Source: Candidatus Hydrogenedentota bacterium (lineage in GTDB: Bacteria; Hydrogenedentota; Hydrogenedentia; Hydrogenedentales; SLHB01). From it: a DNA stretch of 55,608 nucleotides. The notes below the pieces were generated by a model. That model did not search any database. It was not told the DNA's origin and worked only from the letters and a program-made list of their open reading frames with translations. Numbering within the stretch: the stretch's first letter is position 1; each line of letters begins with the position of its first letter. Of this stretch, positions 31,493-40,837 are shown piece after piece. Location of the stretch: the NCBI GenBank assembly GCA_020849535.1, contig JADLGB010000222.1, positions 1-55,608 on the forward strand. The letters run 5' to 3'. A program made the translations under genes and the position numbers.

Positions 31493-33991
31493 ATGAAGAT
31501 TATCGTCGCCATCAGTGTGTTCTTGTTCGCCACGGTTGCAGGGATGGCCGCGGATATTGCACCGGCCGATATGCAGGATTGGGGCATCGTGGTCGCGAGT
31601 GATGCCATTCCCAGCGAGCGGTACGCCGCCGAGGAGTTTCAGGCGCTGTATCAGCAGATTACAGGGAAATCGCTCTCCATCGCGGCGGCGCCCCCGGCAG
31701 GCGGGCATGCGATTTACATCGGTCCCGGCGCCGCGGCCCAGGCGCCATCCATCGCCTTTGACGCCACCGGCATGGGCGAGGAGGCGCTGCGCATCCGGTT
31801 AGATGGAGAGAACCTGGTCATCGCGGGAGGTCGCTCGCGCGGCACGCTCTACGGGGTGTACGAGTTCTTCGAGCGGTATTGCGGCGTGCGTTTTCTGACG
31901 GCTGACCACACCCATTTCCCCGCGCTCGAGAGCGTCCCACCGATCGCTCCGCTGGACTTCACGTACAATCCGCCCTTCTCGTTCCGCTGGAGCTACTACA
32001 AGGCCAACGCGGATCACCCCCAGTTCGCCGCGCGCCTCCACGTGAATACCGTGACCCCCGAAGAAAAGCTCGGGGGCATCACGCGCCAGACGCTCATCGG
32101 GCACAGCTATGCGCGATGGATCACTCCGGAGAAGTACGGGAAGACGCATCCCGAGTACTTCGCGCTCATTGATGGCGAGCGCAAGTGCAATATCCCCGCG
32201 CAGTCCACGGAACCCTGCGTGACGAATCCGGAAGTGCTGGACATCATCACGCAAAGCGTGCTCGAAGAGATTGCCGCCAACCCCACCATGGAGAACATCA
32301 CGGTCAGCCAGAACGACAATGACGGCTACTGCCGCTGTCCCGAGTGCGCGGCCATCAACGAGCGCGAAGGCACGCCGATGGGCGCCAACCTTGCCCTCGT
32401 GAATGCCGTGGCGGAGCGCGTCGAGAAGGCGTATCCAAATGTGAAGGTGGGCACGCTGGCCTATTGGTACACACGGAAAGCGCCCAAGACGATCAAGCCG
32501 CGCCATAACGTGCAGATCCAGTTGTGCAGCATCGAGTGTTGCGAACTGCACCCCATCAACGATCCGAACTGTCCCAAGAATGTTTCATTCTGTCAGGACG
32601 TCATGGATTGGAAGGCCATCAGTGACAATGTGTGGATTTGGAACTACAACACCAACTTCTCGTACTACGACTTGCCCTTCCCCAACCTGCGCGTCATTGG
32701 ACCCAACGTCCGTTTCTTCCGCGACAACAATGCGAAGGGCGTGTTCATGCAGGCCAATGCCATGGGGGACGCGGGGGACATGTGCGATCTGCGCAATTAC
32801 CTGATGGCGCGCACGCTCTGGAATCCGGAGTTGGAGAGCTGGCCGCTCGTCGAGGAATTCTGCAACCTGCATTACGAAAACGCCGCGCCTGTAATCCTCG
32901 AATACCTGAAGCTCGTACACGACAACGCCGAGGTTCATGGCATTCATCCCAACTGCGGGGCCTCTCCCGTGGAGCTGGGCTTGACACCGGAAGGCGTGGA
33001 GAAGGGTTTTGATTTGTTTCAGCAGGCCTTGGCGCTGGCGCCGAACGACACCGTGCGCACACGCGTCGAGATGGCGTCCATCCCCACGTATCGCGCGATG
33101 ATCGTCGCTAACGGCCGACCTTGGAGGAACGTTGGAGGCGTGGTCACGCGCGACCTGCCGGAGCGATTTGCATCGGTGATCCCACACTATATCGCCCTGT
33201 GCAAGAAGTACAACATGTCGTACGTAGCCGAGAGCAAGGTATCCAGCGACTACTTTGAACAACTCGAGAAGATGGCCGCAATGCCTGCGGTTGGCATCGA
33301 GAATGCCGTCTGGCGCATGACGATCCTCCCCGAACAGAACGGCAAGATGGTCGAACTTTTTCACAAACCGTCGAGGCGCTACATGCTGCAGGGCATCACC
33401 CACGACAACATCCTTCAGGGCTGCCTGGATGAAGTCGGGCAGGCGGGCTTCGCAAGCAACGCGTTCTCGCCTTTTGTGGCGCATGTCGATGGGAACGTCA
33501 TTCACCTGACGCGCTCGCTCGAAGATGGTAGCGCGGTGGAGCGCAGCGTGGGGTTCAAGCAGGATGAGCCCGAGGCTATCGTGTGCACTTCACGTGTCAC
33601 ACACCGGGGATCGGATCCGAAGTTGTATCAGTTCCGCACGCGTTCGGAATTCAACGCCTTCAGCAACACTGCCGACGACAAGGTGCTGGCGGTCTACGCC
33701 AAGGGCGACGCGTGGGTCCAGTTCAACAAGGATTGGAAGGAAAGCACGGGGCCCGGCAACGATATTCTCGTCGGCGCAAAGGGCGGCGGTTTCGCCTACT
33801 TCAATCACGAGGCGAAGAGCGGCATGGCGGTCACCTACGACCCCGCGTGCGTGAAGTATCCCCGGCTGCGCTGGTACCCGCAGCACGAGCAGGTCAATCT
33901 GGAGTTGTTTTCTCAGGATATCGAGTTGAAGCAGGGCGAGAAGCTGGAGATGGATTACACCCTGCGTTTCCTGGCCGAAGCGCCGCGGTAG
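31493..33991 (+). CDS. Exported DUF4838-containing protein, likely carbohydrate-active
   Basis: 832 residues from ATG 31493, which follows AGGGGGA and opens a signal peptide (MKIIVAISVFLFATVAGMAA). An in-frame ATG at 31403 would put 30 non-signal residues in front. Residues 25-140 resemble the alpha/beta N-terminal domain found before family 20-type glycosidases (SERYAAEEFQALYQQITGKS, GTLYGVYEFFERYCGVRFL). The next 400 residues are the DUF4838 region (NITVSQNDNDGYCRCPECAA, NVQIQLCSIECCELHP, NVWIWNYNTNFSYYDLPFPN), with many cysteines that may form disulfides. The C-terminal part is beta-rich. Such proteins are common in polysaccharide-degrading bacteria, but the activity is not established. 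Confidence 0.88.
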   Translation: MKIIVAISVFLFATVAGMAADIAPADMQDWGIVVASDAIPSERYAAEEFQALYQQITGKSLSIAAAPPAGGHAIYIGPGAAAQAPSIAFDATGMGEEALRIRLDGENLVIAGGRSRGTLYGVYEFFERYCGVRFLTADHTHFPALESVPPIAPLDFTYNPPFSFRWSYYKANADHPQFAARLHVNTVTPEEKLGGITRQTLIGHSYARWITPEKYGKTHPEYFALIDGERKCNIPAQSTEPCVTNPEVLDIITQSVLEEIAANPTMENITVSQNDNDGYCRCPECAAINEREGTPMGANLALVNAVAERVEKAYPNVKVGTLAYWYTRKAPKTIKPRHNVQIQLCSIECCELHPINDPNCPKNVSFCQDVMDWKAISDNVWIWNYNTNFSYYDLPFPNLRVIGPNVRFFRDNNAKGVFMQANAMGDAGDMCDLRNYLMARTLWNPELESWPLVEEFCNLHYENAAPVILEYLKLVHDNAEVHGIHPNCGASPVELGLTPEGVEKGFDLFQQALALAPNDTVRTRVEMASIPTYRAMIVANGRPWRNVGGVVTRDLPERFASVIPHYIALCKKYNMSYVAESKVSSDYFEQLEKMAAMPAVGIENAVWRMTILPEQNGKMVELFHKPSRRYMLQGITHDNILQGCLDEVGQAGFASNAFSPFVAHVDGNVIHLTRSLEDGSAVERSVGFKQDEPEAIVCTSRVTHRGSDPKLYQFRTRSEFNAFSNTADDKVLAVYAKGDAWVQFNKDWKESTGPGNDILVGAKGGGFAYFNHEAKSGMAVTYDPACVKYPRLRWYPQHEQVNLELFSQDIELKQGEKLEMDYTLRFLAEAPR

Positions 33992-34001
33992 GGTTTTGCG
34001 C

Positions 34002-34040
34002 CGGGGAATGGGAAGTATGGGAATAATGGGATGAATGGGA
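34002..34040. repeat. Degenerate 9-bp tandem repeat, first array
   Basis: About four units related to GGAAGTATG (GGAATAATG, GGATGAATG), just after the DUF4838 stop. It is matched by an oppositely oriented array at 34092-34127. Confidence 0.65.
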
Positions 34041-34091
34041 CAGGGATCTTCCGCGAGCGGATCGAAGCATGGACTCAAATCTTCTGTATCG

Positions 34092-34127
34092 CATAACTCC
34101 CATACTTCGCATGCTTCCCATTCTTCC
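34092..34127. repeat. Degenerate 9-bp tandem repeat, second array, inverted
   Basis: Read on the minus strand: GGAAGAATG, GGAAGCATG, CGAAGTATG, GGAGTTATG. This is the same repeat family as 34002-34040 in reverse orientation, so the transcript of this gap could fold back into a long imperfect stem. Confidence 0.65.
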
Positions 34128-34148
34128 TCGGCGTAGCGTCCGCTCGCA

Positions 34149-34177
34149 TTGCGCAATGGCCGTTCTTACGCTACAAT
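34149..34177 (+). promoter_or_regulatory. Promoter for the chorismate-lyase-like gene
   Basis: TTGCGC (34149-34154), a 17-base spacer and TACAAT (34172-34177). The -10 matches consensus at five of six. The predicted start near 34184 leaves only about six bases before the ATG at 34190. Confidence 0.45.
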
Positions 34178-34189
34178 AGTGTCAAGGGT

Positions 34190-34810
34190 ATGCGGGCCGC
34201 GGGCCAGAGCTACGCGCAAGGGAAGGGAACGCTGCAAGTGTCGGTGCCTCAACCGAGGTTTCATCAGGAGCCGCTGGTCGAGTTGTTTTCGCGCCAGGGG
34301 TGGACTGTGCCTGAATTCACGTCGGTGGAGCAGTGCGATCTGCCCGGGGACGTGGCCCCGTTCTTCGATCATGACCTGAGCATGACGTCCCGCCTCGAAA
34401 GCCTGTTCGGTCCGCCGGTGCGGATCAAGGTGCTCGCCGTGCATCACACGCACTCCATCTACAGGCGGCTTGTGCTTCTGGAAAAGCCAAACGTCGAGGC
34501 GCCCTTGCTGCTCGGGGCCATCGACATCCATCTGGATCGCTTCGAGAATCCGGTCCGGCATGCGATCGAGCAGGCGCAGCAACCGTTCGGGCGCATTCTC
34601 AAGGAAATGACGGTTCAACACGGCTATCATCCCAATGCCTTCTTCTCGTTCCATCCAAGCGCGGAGATTACGTCTCTCCTGGCGACGGACGCGCGCAGTC
34701 TCCTCTATGGCCGCAGAAAGGTCGTTCTCGGCGAGGGCGACCGGGTCCTTGCCGTGGTGACGGAAATCCCCGCCCGGTACCGCCTGGGGCCGCGTCCGGC
34801 GGATGTCTGA
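34190..34810 (+). CDS. Chorismate-lyase-like (UbiC superfamily) protein
   Basis: 206 residues. The C-terminal 140 follow the UbiC pattern that I recall: a strand with RRLVLLEK, then an acidic/aromatic strand (LLGAIDIHLDRF), a helix ending in QQPFGRIL (compare KTPLGRYL in E. coli UbiC), and near the end SLLYGRRKVVLGEGDRVLAV (compare LWGRRSRL) with VTEIPARY. This suggests the chorismate-lyase/UTRA fold, which binds small ligands. Whether it has lyase activity is unknown, since no ubiquinone or related pathway genes lie nearby. The ATG has almost no leader. The next gene overlaps its stop by eight bases, so the two are probably co-translated. Confidence 0.55.
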   Translation: MRAAGQSYAQGKGTLQVSVPQPRFHQEPLVELFSRQGWTVPEFTSVEQCDLPGDVAPFFDHDLSMTSRLESLFGPPVRIKVLAVHHTHSIYRRLVLLEKPNVEAPLLLGAIDIHLDRFENPVRHAIEQAQQPFGRILKEMTVQHGYHPNAFFSFHPSAEITSLLATDARSLLYGRRKVVLGEGDRVLAVVTEIPARYRLGPRPADV

Positions 34811-36656
34811 TTCCCGGCGCGCCATTACCGGCTCTGAAAACGAAACTCCATTCATCGGGACACAATCCCCGCGAACCTCTCGGATCACGCGCTGCCTCTC
34901 CCATCCTCGCCTTCCCTGGATCCTCACGGCGCTTGCGATGGGCCTGACACTGCCGTGCCTGTGGGTCGGCTGGCAATTGGATGATCACTGGCACCGCATG
35001 ATGTTTCAAGGGTGGCCGGGGTTTCCCGGGCTATACCGTTCGTTCTGGGATCAATTCACCTTTGGCGATGGGGATCCTTCGCGGACGCAGCGCTTCCTGG
35101 ATTACGGGTTCTTCCCGTGGTGGCATGAGCTGGAGTCGTGCACGCAGCCGTGGCGGGTGTTCAGCACTTTCACGCACTGGCTTGATTTTCGCCTGTGGCC
35201 CGCCTCCCCTTTCCTCATGCACGTGCACAGTCTGCTCTGGTTTGGCGCGATGGTTGGTGCCGGCACCGTGCTGTACCGGCGGATCCACGGGGCTACCTGG
35301 GTGGCAGGACTGGCGGCGCTGATCTTCGCCGTGGACGACGCGCACGGGTGGGCCGTGGGCTGGCTGGCCAACCGCAACGCTCTCACCTCCGCCCTCTTCG
35401 GTATTCTCACGCTCATCGCCCACGATCGATGGCGCAAGGATCGATCCGCATGGGGCGCACTGCTCGCGCCGGTGTGGTTCGTGCTCGCGCTGCTCTCCGC
35501 GGAGGCGGCCCTTGCGGTCGCCGCGTATCTTCTCGCCTATGCGGTATTCATCGAGAAGAGCGAGAGTACGGGTACCCACGGCACGGTCATTGTCCAAAGA
35601 GTTCGCGCCCTGGCTACGTTGATCCCGTATGCCGTGGTCGCGGTGGTATGGCAGTTCTTCTACAAGCTGCTCGGTTTTGGCGCGTGGGGCCTTGCCTTGT
35701 ATGTCGACCCAGGACGTGAGCCACTTCGCTTTCTTGAAGCGATCATTGACCGGGCCCCGTATCTGTTGCTGGGCCAGTGGGCCTTTCCTCCGTCGGATAT
35801 CTACGTGTGGCTGAGTCTGGACAGCGGCCGTTGGATGTGGGTCGCGGCTGTACTCGCGCTTGGGCTGCTCACGCTGTTCATTGCCCCGAGACTGCGGCGC
35901 GATCGGGTCAGTGGATTCTGGTGTTTCGGCATGTTGGCTTCCGTGATCCCGATCTGCTCGACGCTTCCGCAAGATCGATTGCTGTTCTTCGTCGGATTGG
36001 GCGCGTCGCCGCTCATTGCGCGATATGTGCAGCGTGTACTGGAAGGGACACGCGAAGCGCCCGCGTGGAGGAGGCTGTCCATCGCGACAGTGGCACTGCT
36101 TCTCGTGATCCACGTGCCCATGGCCGCCATCAGCCTGCCGATCCGTGCCTATAGCCCGACGATCATGCAGCAGGTAACTGATTGCATCGAGACGGCGTCG
36201 TTAGGACCGGAAGTGCGTGAACAAACCGTGGTGCTCGTCAATGCGCCGTCGCACTTCTACGCGATGTACCTGCCGGTGCTCCGCACATTGAGCGGCGAGC
36301 CGTGCCCCAAACGCGTGCGCAGCCTCGGACCGAACCCGGAATCCTTCGCCTTTGAATCCGTGCCAATGAGGATTCGCCGAACGGATGCACACACCCTCGT
36401 CATACGGCCAGAGGGCGGCTACGAGGCGCGCCCGGTGCTTCGGGACGCCGCGAAACCCATGCGGCTTGGCGACGCGATTCGTGTGGAGGGAATGACCGCG
36501 ACCATCACGGACATGACGGTGCGCGGAAATCCCGCCGCAGTGGCCTTCACGTTCGACGTGCCGCTCGACGATCCCTCGCTCTGCTGGCTTCAGTGGAAGG
36601 ACAACACCCTCATACCGTTCTCGCCACCGGCGGTGGGAAGCGAAGCCACGTTGTAG
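34803..36656 (+). CDS. Polytopic membrane protein, GT-C glycosyltransferase-like
   Basis: 617 residues with about ten membrane segments in residues 40-450 and a soluble C-terminal domain of about 150 residues that appears beta-rich. After the first membrane helix comes a loop with LDDHWHRMMFQGW. GT-C enzymes (PMT/ArnT class) carry a catalytic acidic residue in this loop. Another conserved-looking piece is VGWLANRNALTSALFGILTL. I infer a lipid-linked sugar transferase or a relative without activity. It overlaps the chorismate-lyase-like gene by eight bases and converges on the MBL gene with only nine bases between the stops. Confidence 0.7.
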   Translation: MSDSRRAITGSENETPFIGTQSPRTSRITRCLSHPRLPWILTALAMGLTLPCLWVGWQLDDHWHRMMFQGWPGFPGLYRSFWDQFTFGDGDPSRTQRFLDYGFFPWWHELESCTQPWRVFSTFTHWLDFRLWPASPFLMHVHSLLWFGAMVGAGTVLYRRIHGATWVAGLAALIFAVDDAHGWAVGWLANRNALTSALFGILTLIAHDRWRKDRSAWGALLAPVWFVLALLSAEAALAVAAYLLAYAVFIEKSESTGTHGTVIVQRVRALATLIPYAVVAVVWQFFYKLLGFGAWGLALYVDPGREPLRFLEAIIDRAPYLLLGQWAFPPSDIYVWLSLDSGRWMWVAAVLALGLLTLFIAPRLRRDRVSGFWCFGMLASVIPICSTLPQDRLLFFVGLGASPLIARYVQRVLEGTREAPAWRRLSIATVALLLVIHVPMAAISLPIRAYSPTIMQQVTDCIETASLGPEVREQTVVLVNAPSHFYAMYLPVLRTLSGEPCPKRVRSLGPNPESFAFESVPMRIRRTDAHTLVIRPEGGYEARPVLRDAAKPMRLGDAIRVEGMTATITDMTVRGNPAAVAFTFDVPLDDPSLCWLQWKDNTLIPFSPPAVGSEATL

Positions 36657-36665
36657 TTCAGACGG

Positions 36666-38045
36666 CTACAACTCGTACGACACGCCTTCCTTCTGAATGA
36701 GGACGTTGGATTGTTCTCCCGCTTCCAGACCCGTCTTCAGTGCGGTCAGCGCCTCTTCTTCCCCGTGCACCAGAAGCACGTTCTTTGCGCAGTCCTTGAA
36801 CCGTGCACCGAACTGGAGCAGCTCGGTCCGGCCCGCATGGGCGCTGAATCCGTTCAGGACTTTTACTTCGGCGCTCAGCAGGCGCTTCACCCCGAAGATC
36901 TTAATCTCCTTCTCACGTTCCACGATTCGGCGGCCCAAGGTGTTCTTGGCCTGGAAACCCACGATCAGGATCGTGTTCCGCTCATCGCTGCAATTGTTGC
37001 GGAGGTGATGTAGGATGCGCCCCTGCTCGCACATGCCCGAGGCGGCGATGATGATCGCGGGCTCGCGCAGATCGTTCAGCTTCATGGAGTCTTCCGCGCG
37101 GCGGATGTACTTGATGTTATTGAGAAGGAAGGGGTCACCTTCCTTCGACATGAACTGTCGGATCTGCTCGTCGAAACAGTCCGTGTGCAGCCGGAAAACT
37201 TCCGTGATATTGACGGTCATGGGGCTATCGACGAAGACTGGGATCTGTGGGAGTCCGCCGTTGGACTCCAGGCGCTTCAACGCGTAAACGACCTCCTGCG
37301 CGCGCTCGAGGGCGAAACTCGGGATGATGATCTTGCCGCCGCGTGCGCGGGTGCGCTTGATGACGTCCGCAAGTTTGTGGTCCATCTCCTCAATGGGATC
37401 GTGTTCGCGATTTCCGTACGTGCTCTCCATCATGGCGAGATCGACATCTTCGGGTACCCAGGGGTCGCGCAGGATCGGCATATTGCGGCGTCCCAAATCG
37501 CCCCCGAAAAGGAAGCGCTTGGTGCTGCCATTCTCGCGGAATTCGACGTGCGCCATCGCGGACCCCAGGACGTGTCCGGCATCCTGAAAGGTCACCTTGA
37601 CACCCGCCGTGACTTCGATGGGGAGTTCATAGGGAACGCTCACGAAGCGGCGCATGGTCAGGTACACGTCGTTGTCATCATAGAGCGGCGCCACAAAGGA
37701 TCGGTTCTTCTTCGACAGCCACTCGGCATCGCGCGCCTGAATGTGCGCGCTGTCGAGCAGCATGATGCTGCAAAGGTCGCGCGTCGCGGGTGTCGCGAAG
37801 ATAGGCCCCTTGTAGCCATGCTTCGTGAGCACGGGCAAGCAGCCGCAGTGGTCGATATGCGCGTGGCTGAGCACGACTGCATCGAGCGCCGCCGGGTCGA
37901 AAGGGATCTCGCGGTTACGGGTCTCCGCTTCTTTTCGGGAACCCTGAAACATTCCGCAATCGAACAGGATCCGCTTGCCGTTGATCTCGGCAAGGTGTTT
38001 GCTCCCGGTGACCGTTTCGGCCGCGCCATACGACGTGATACGCAT
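36666..38045 (-). CDS. Metallo-beta-lactamase-fold ribonuclease with beta-CASP domain
   Basis: 459 residues, typical of the CPSF73-like bacterial RNase family. The zinc motif HAHIDH is at 61-66, with further ligands in AGHVLGSAM and GGDLGRRNMP. The beta-CASP region has IIPSFALERAQEVVYALKRL and VFVDSPMTVNITEVF. The C-terminal RNA-specificity part contains IIIAASGMCEQGRILHHL and VLNGFSAHAGRTELLQF. These enzymes cut or trim RNA in the cytoplasm. GGAGG precedes the ATG. It is the last gene of the long minus-strand housekeeping series. Confidence 0.93.
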   Translation of the reverse strand: MRITSYGAAETVTGSKHLAEINGKRILFDCGMFQGSRKEAETRNREIPFDPAALDAVVLSHAHIDHCGCLPVLTKHGYKGPIFATPATRDLCSIMLLDSAHIQARDAEWLSKKNRSFVAPLYDDNDVYLTMRRFVSVPYELPIEVTAGVKVTFQDAGHVLGSAMAHVEFRENGSTKRFLFGGDLGRRNMPILRDPWVPEDVDLAMMESTYGNREHDPIEEMDHKLADVIKRTRARGGKIIIPSFALERAQEVVYALKRLESNGGLPQIPVFVDSPMTVNITEVFRLHTDCFDEQIRQFMSKEGDPFLLNNIKYIRRAEDSMKLNDLREPAIIIAASGMCEQGRILHHLRNNCSDERNTILIVGFQAKNTLGRRIVEREKEIKIFGVKRLLSAEVKVLNGFSAHAGRTELLQFGARFKDCAKNVLLVHGEEEALTALKTGLEAGEQSNVLIQKEGVSYEL

Positions 38046-38114
38046 TACATTCCTCCATCGTTACGTAAGGACCCCGTGAAGGGTCTCAGCATGTGATCGC
38101 ATCCGGCCGCCACG

Positions 38115-39782
38115 TCAATCCCCGTTCGCCTTGAGCATCTCGGCCGCGTGCCGGAGACTCACATCCGACAGTGACCCATCAAGCAGACGGGCCAATTCCT
38201 GCACGCGGATCTGGTCGTTCACCGCCTGCACGCTTGTCGAGGTGCGACCCTTTGCGACGGTCTTGGACACGTGGAGGTGCCAATGGGCGGCCGCGGCAAT
38301 CTGGGGCAAGTGCGTGATGCAAATGGTCTGATGCGAAGCCGCCAGCTCGCGCAGGCGCGCCGCGACGTTGTTCGCGACCGCGCCCCCGACGCCCGCGTCG
38401 ATCTCATCGAAAATGAGCGTGGGAATCTTGTCCGCGGACGCGAACACGGTCTTGATTCCCAGCATGACGCGCGAGATTTCGCCGCCAGACGCCACTTGGC
38501 GTAACGGCTTGGGGCGTTCGCCGGGGTTCGCTGCGAGCAGAAACTCGACGCGATCCACCCCGGTCCTGGTCAACTCGGTAGTCTCGAATTGCGTATCGAA
38601 TTTGGCGCCCTTCATGCCGAGATCCTGCAAGGCGGACGACACGCGTTTGGCCAGTTTTGCCGCGGCCGCATGGCGCTTCGTGGAGAGCGAACTCGCGGCA
38701 CGCAGGGCCTGCGTGTGAAGGGCGTCCTTTCGCGCCCGCAATTCGGCAAGAGTCTGGTCTTTCTGTTCAAAGCGCCGCACCTCTTCGGCCGCCTGCTCGC
38801 GATACGCGAGAATGGCGACGATGGAGTCGCCGAATTTGCGCTTCAGATCGGCGATGAGACTGATGCGCTGGTTGAGGGCATCGAGTTCCTGTGGGTCGAA
38901 TTCCACCTGGTCCGTATACTCGCGGAGATCGCCGCAGAAATCATCAAGGGTCGCGCGGATCCCCGTGAGCTGATCGGCCAACGCGCGAAACCTCGGATCG
39001 ACGTCCGCCAGTTCCTCCAGGGCAGCGAGTGCGGCGTCGATGGAGTCGATTGCGGCTTGACCATCGCCTTCGTAGAGCGATGCGTAGGCGGAACTCGTCC
39101 GTTCAAAGACACGTTCCGCATTGGTGATGAGGTTGCGGCGTGTGCGCAGCTCTTCCTCTTCCCCGGCCTGCAGCGAAGCACTGTCAATCTCCGAGACCTC
39201 GAAGCGAAGGAACTCGACGCGCCGGGCGCGCTCACGGTCGTCCCGCTCGAGATCCGCCAGATCTTGCTCGACTTTGCGCAACCCGGAGACGAGACGTTCG
39301 ACATCCGCCACGTCTTGTTCGGTCGAACCGAAGGCATCGAGGAGGTCCAGTTGACGGTCGGGCTTCAGCAGGGACTGGTGCTCGTGCTGGCCGTGCAGGT
39401 CAACGAGTTCATCGCCGATCCGCGCCAGCACGGAAATAGGTACGAGAGCGCCACCTGCGTAGGCACGGCTGCGCCCGTCGGCCGTAATGGTCCGCGAAAG
39501 AAGCAGCGTGCCGTCTTCCAGAGCAACATCCAGTTCTTCCAGGAGCGCCTTCAGCGCGCGCGACACCTTGGGCAAGGCGAAGAGAGCGTCGATCTTGGCA
39601 CGGTCCGCGCCGTCGCGAATCACGTCACCGGACGCCCGCCCCCCGAGCACGAGGTTCAAGGCGCCAACGATGATGGACTTGCCCGCGCCGGTCTCGCCCG
39701 TCAATACATTGAAACCCGGGCGGAACTCGACTTCCAGGGTGTCGATGAGGGCGTAGTTCTCGATGCGGAGCGTCTCAAGCAT
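38115..39782 (-). CDS. recN: DNA repair ATPase RecN
   Basis: 555 residues, normal length. The SMC-like head is split. The N-terminal half carries Walker A (TGETGAGKSII, residues 28-38) and FNVLTGETG. The C-terminal half carries the signature LRQVASGGEISRVMLGIK and Walker B TLIFDEIDAGVGGAVANNVA, followed by HQTICITHLPQIAAAAHWHL. Between them is a coiled coil of about 250 residues. RecN acts at double-strand breaks. It lies between tlyA and the RNase gene; tlyA next to recN is a frequent arrangement. Confidence 0.97.
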   Translation of the reverse strand: MLETLRIENYALIDTLEVEFRPGFNVLTGETGAGKSIIVGALNLVLGGRASGDVIRDGADRAKIDALFALPKVSRALKALLEELDVALEDGTLLLSRTITADGRSRAYAGGALVPISVLARIGDELVDLHGQHEHQSLLKPDRQLDLLDAFGSTEQDVADVERLVSGLRKVEQDLADLERDDRERARRVEFLRFEVSEIDSASLQAGEEEELRTRRNLITNAERVFERTSSAYASLYEGDGQAAIDSIDAALAALEELADVDPRFRALADQLTGIRATLDDFCGDLREYTDQVEFDPQELDALNQRISLIADLKRKFGDSIVAILAYREQAAEEVRRFEQKDQTLAELRARKDALHTQALRAASSLSTKRHAAAAKLAKRVSSALQDLGMKGAKFDTQFETTELTRTGVDRVEFLLAANPGERPKPLRQVASGGEISRVMLGIKTVFASADKIPTLIFDEIDAGVGGAVANNVAARLRELAASHQTICITHLPQIAAAAHWHLHVSKTVAKGRTSTSVQAVNDQIRVQELARLLDGSLSDVSLRHAAEMLKANGD

Positions 39783-39867
39783 GGGATGATCCGCAAGCGG
39801 TCCAGCATGGCGGCATTGGGTTGGGCATCATACGCGCAGAATGGAAACTCCACGACTGTCGTTGCGA

Positions 39868-40617
39868 TTAGCTCGGACGCGGGGGCTCCGGATCGAGGGA
39901 CAGGTGCATCAGGAACTCCCGATTCCCGGCGGGCCCCAACAAGGGAGAGGGTATCACAGGACCCGGCGAGAATCCCAATTGCCGGGCGGCTGCGCCGACA
40001 TCGTCGAGGACCTGCTGGTGGACGGATTCATCGCGCACGACACCGCCCTTTCCCACCAACTCGCGGCCGGCTTCGAACTGGGGCTTCACAAGCACCACGC
40101 CCTCGGCGTGCGGCGCAAGGATCCCCCGCAGGGGTTGCAGTACCAACCTCAGAGAAATGAACGAGCAATCGGCGGCGAAGAATTCGGGCCGCTCGGGGAA
40201 GGTCCCGGGTTCGAGGTGACGCGCGTTGGTACGTTCCATGACCACGACGCGCGGGTCCTGGCGAAGCTTCCAGGCCAGTTGGCCATACCCCACGTCTACC
40301 GCGTACACGCGCGCGGCGCCGCGCTGCAAGAGACAGTCAGTGAAGCCTCCGGTCGATGCGCCCACATCGATGGCCACCTTGCCCGTCACGTCGAGTTGAA
40401 AAGCCTCCATGGCGGCGTCCAGCTTCTCTCCCCCGCGGCTGACGAAGCGGGGCTCTTCGCGGATGTCGAGGATGGTGTCAGGCGGCAAACGCAGGCCAGG
40501 TTTGTCGAGCTTCTCTCCTTCGCGTGAGAAGACCATGCCGGTGAGGATCATCCCTTGGGCACGCGAGCGCGAAATGCCGGCTTGCTGCTGAACGAGAATG
40601 TCGAGGCGTTCCTTCAT
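39868..40617 (-). CDS. tlyA: TlyA-family rRNA 2'-O-methyltransferase
   Basis: 249 residues from ATG 40617; a longer in-frame extension upstream is the 9-bp repeat and is not coding. An S4 RNA-binding domain (about 1-60, RLDILVQQQAGISRSRAQGM) is followed by an FtsJ-like SAM methyltransferase: AIDVGASTGGFTDCLLQRGA (SAM loop at 84-90) and VYAVDVGYGQLAWKLRQDPR. KPQFEAGRE is the catalytic lysine region. TlyA methylates ribosomal RNA riboses. The ribosome binding site is weak. Confidence 0.95.
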   Translation of the reverse strand: MKERLDILVQQQAGISRSRAQGMILTGMVFSREGEKLDKPGLRLPPDTILDIREEPRFVSRGGEKLDAAMEAFQLDVTGKVAIDVGASTGGFTDCLLQRGAARVYAVDVGYGQLAWKLRQDPRVVVMERTNARHLEPGTFPERPEFFAADCSFISLRLVLQPLRGILAPHAEGVVLVKPQFEAGRELVGKGGVVRDESVHQQVLDDVGAAARQLGFSPGPVIPSPLLGPAGNREFLMHLSLDPEPPRPS

Positions 40618-40701
40618 GGGCACTACGGTAGCAGGGCCGCGCGCCGAAGGAAAACCCAGGGGGCGTTTCTTGTGGGGAGTGTCGTTGGAGCGGAAGGGAT
40701 C

Positions 40702-40755
40702 GGTCCACTCCGTCCACCCGGTCCGATCGGTCCGATCCGTCCAATCCGCCCGATG
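40702..40755. repeat. Degenerate 9-bp tandem repeat, six units
   Basis: Six 9-mers related to GGTCCGATC (GGTCCACTC, CGTCCACCC, two exact copies, CGTCCAATC, CGCCCGATG), in the gap upstream of tlyA. The period is the same as in the arrays at 9679 and 34002 but the unit is different. Confidence 0.75.
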
Positions 40756-40790
40756 ATCCGAGAGTAGCGCCGAGCGCCCCGGCAAAGAAC

Positions 40791-40809
40791 CATGGGCAAG
40801 ATGCCCATG
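40791..40809. repeat. Palindromic element between ispF and tlyA
   Basis: CATGGGCA (40791-40798) faces TGCCCATG (40802-40809) across AGA. In one frame it reads MGILPM, a peptide that recurs in false ORFs from dispersed palindromes. It could also end transcription after ispF. Confidence 0.5.
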
Positions 40810-40837
40810 CCACCTCTCCTCCCCTGTGCCGGAGGTG

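Noticed and set aside
38589..40160. A 523-codon plus-strand frame over recN and tlyA
   Set aside because: Both genes are certain from their motifs; the antisense frame is a codon-bias shadow.
40618..40785. N-terminal extension of TlyA
   Set aside because: The extra residues are a Thr/Asp/Arg/Trp repeat generated by the 9-bp array. The S4 domain begins at ATG 40617.
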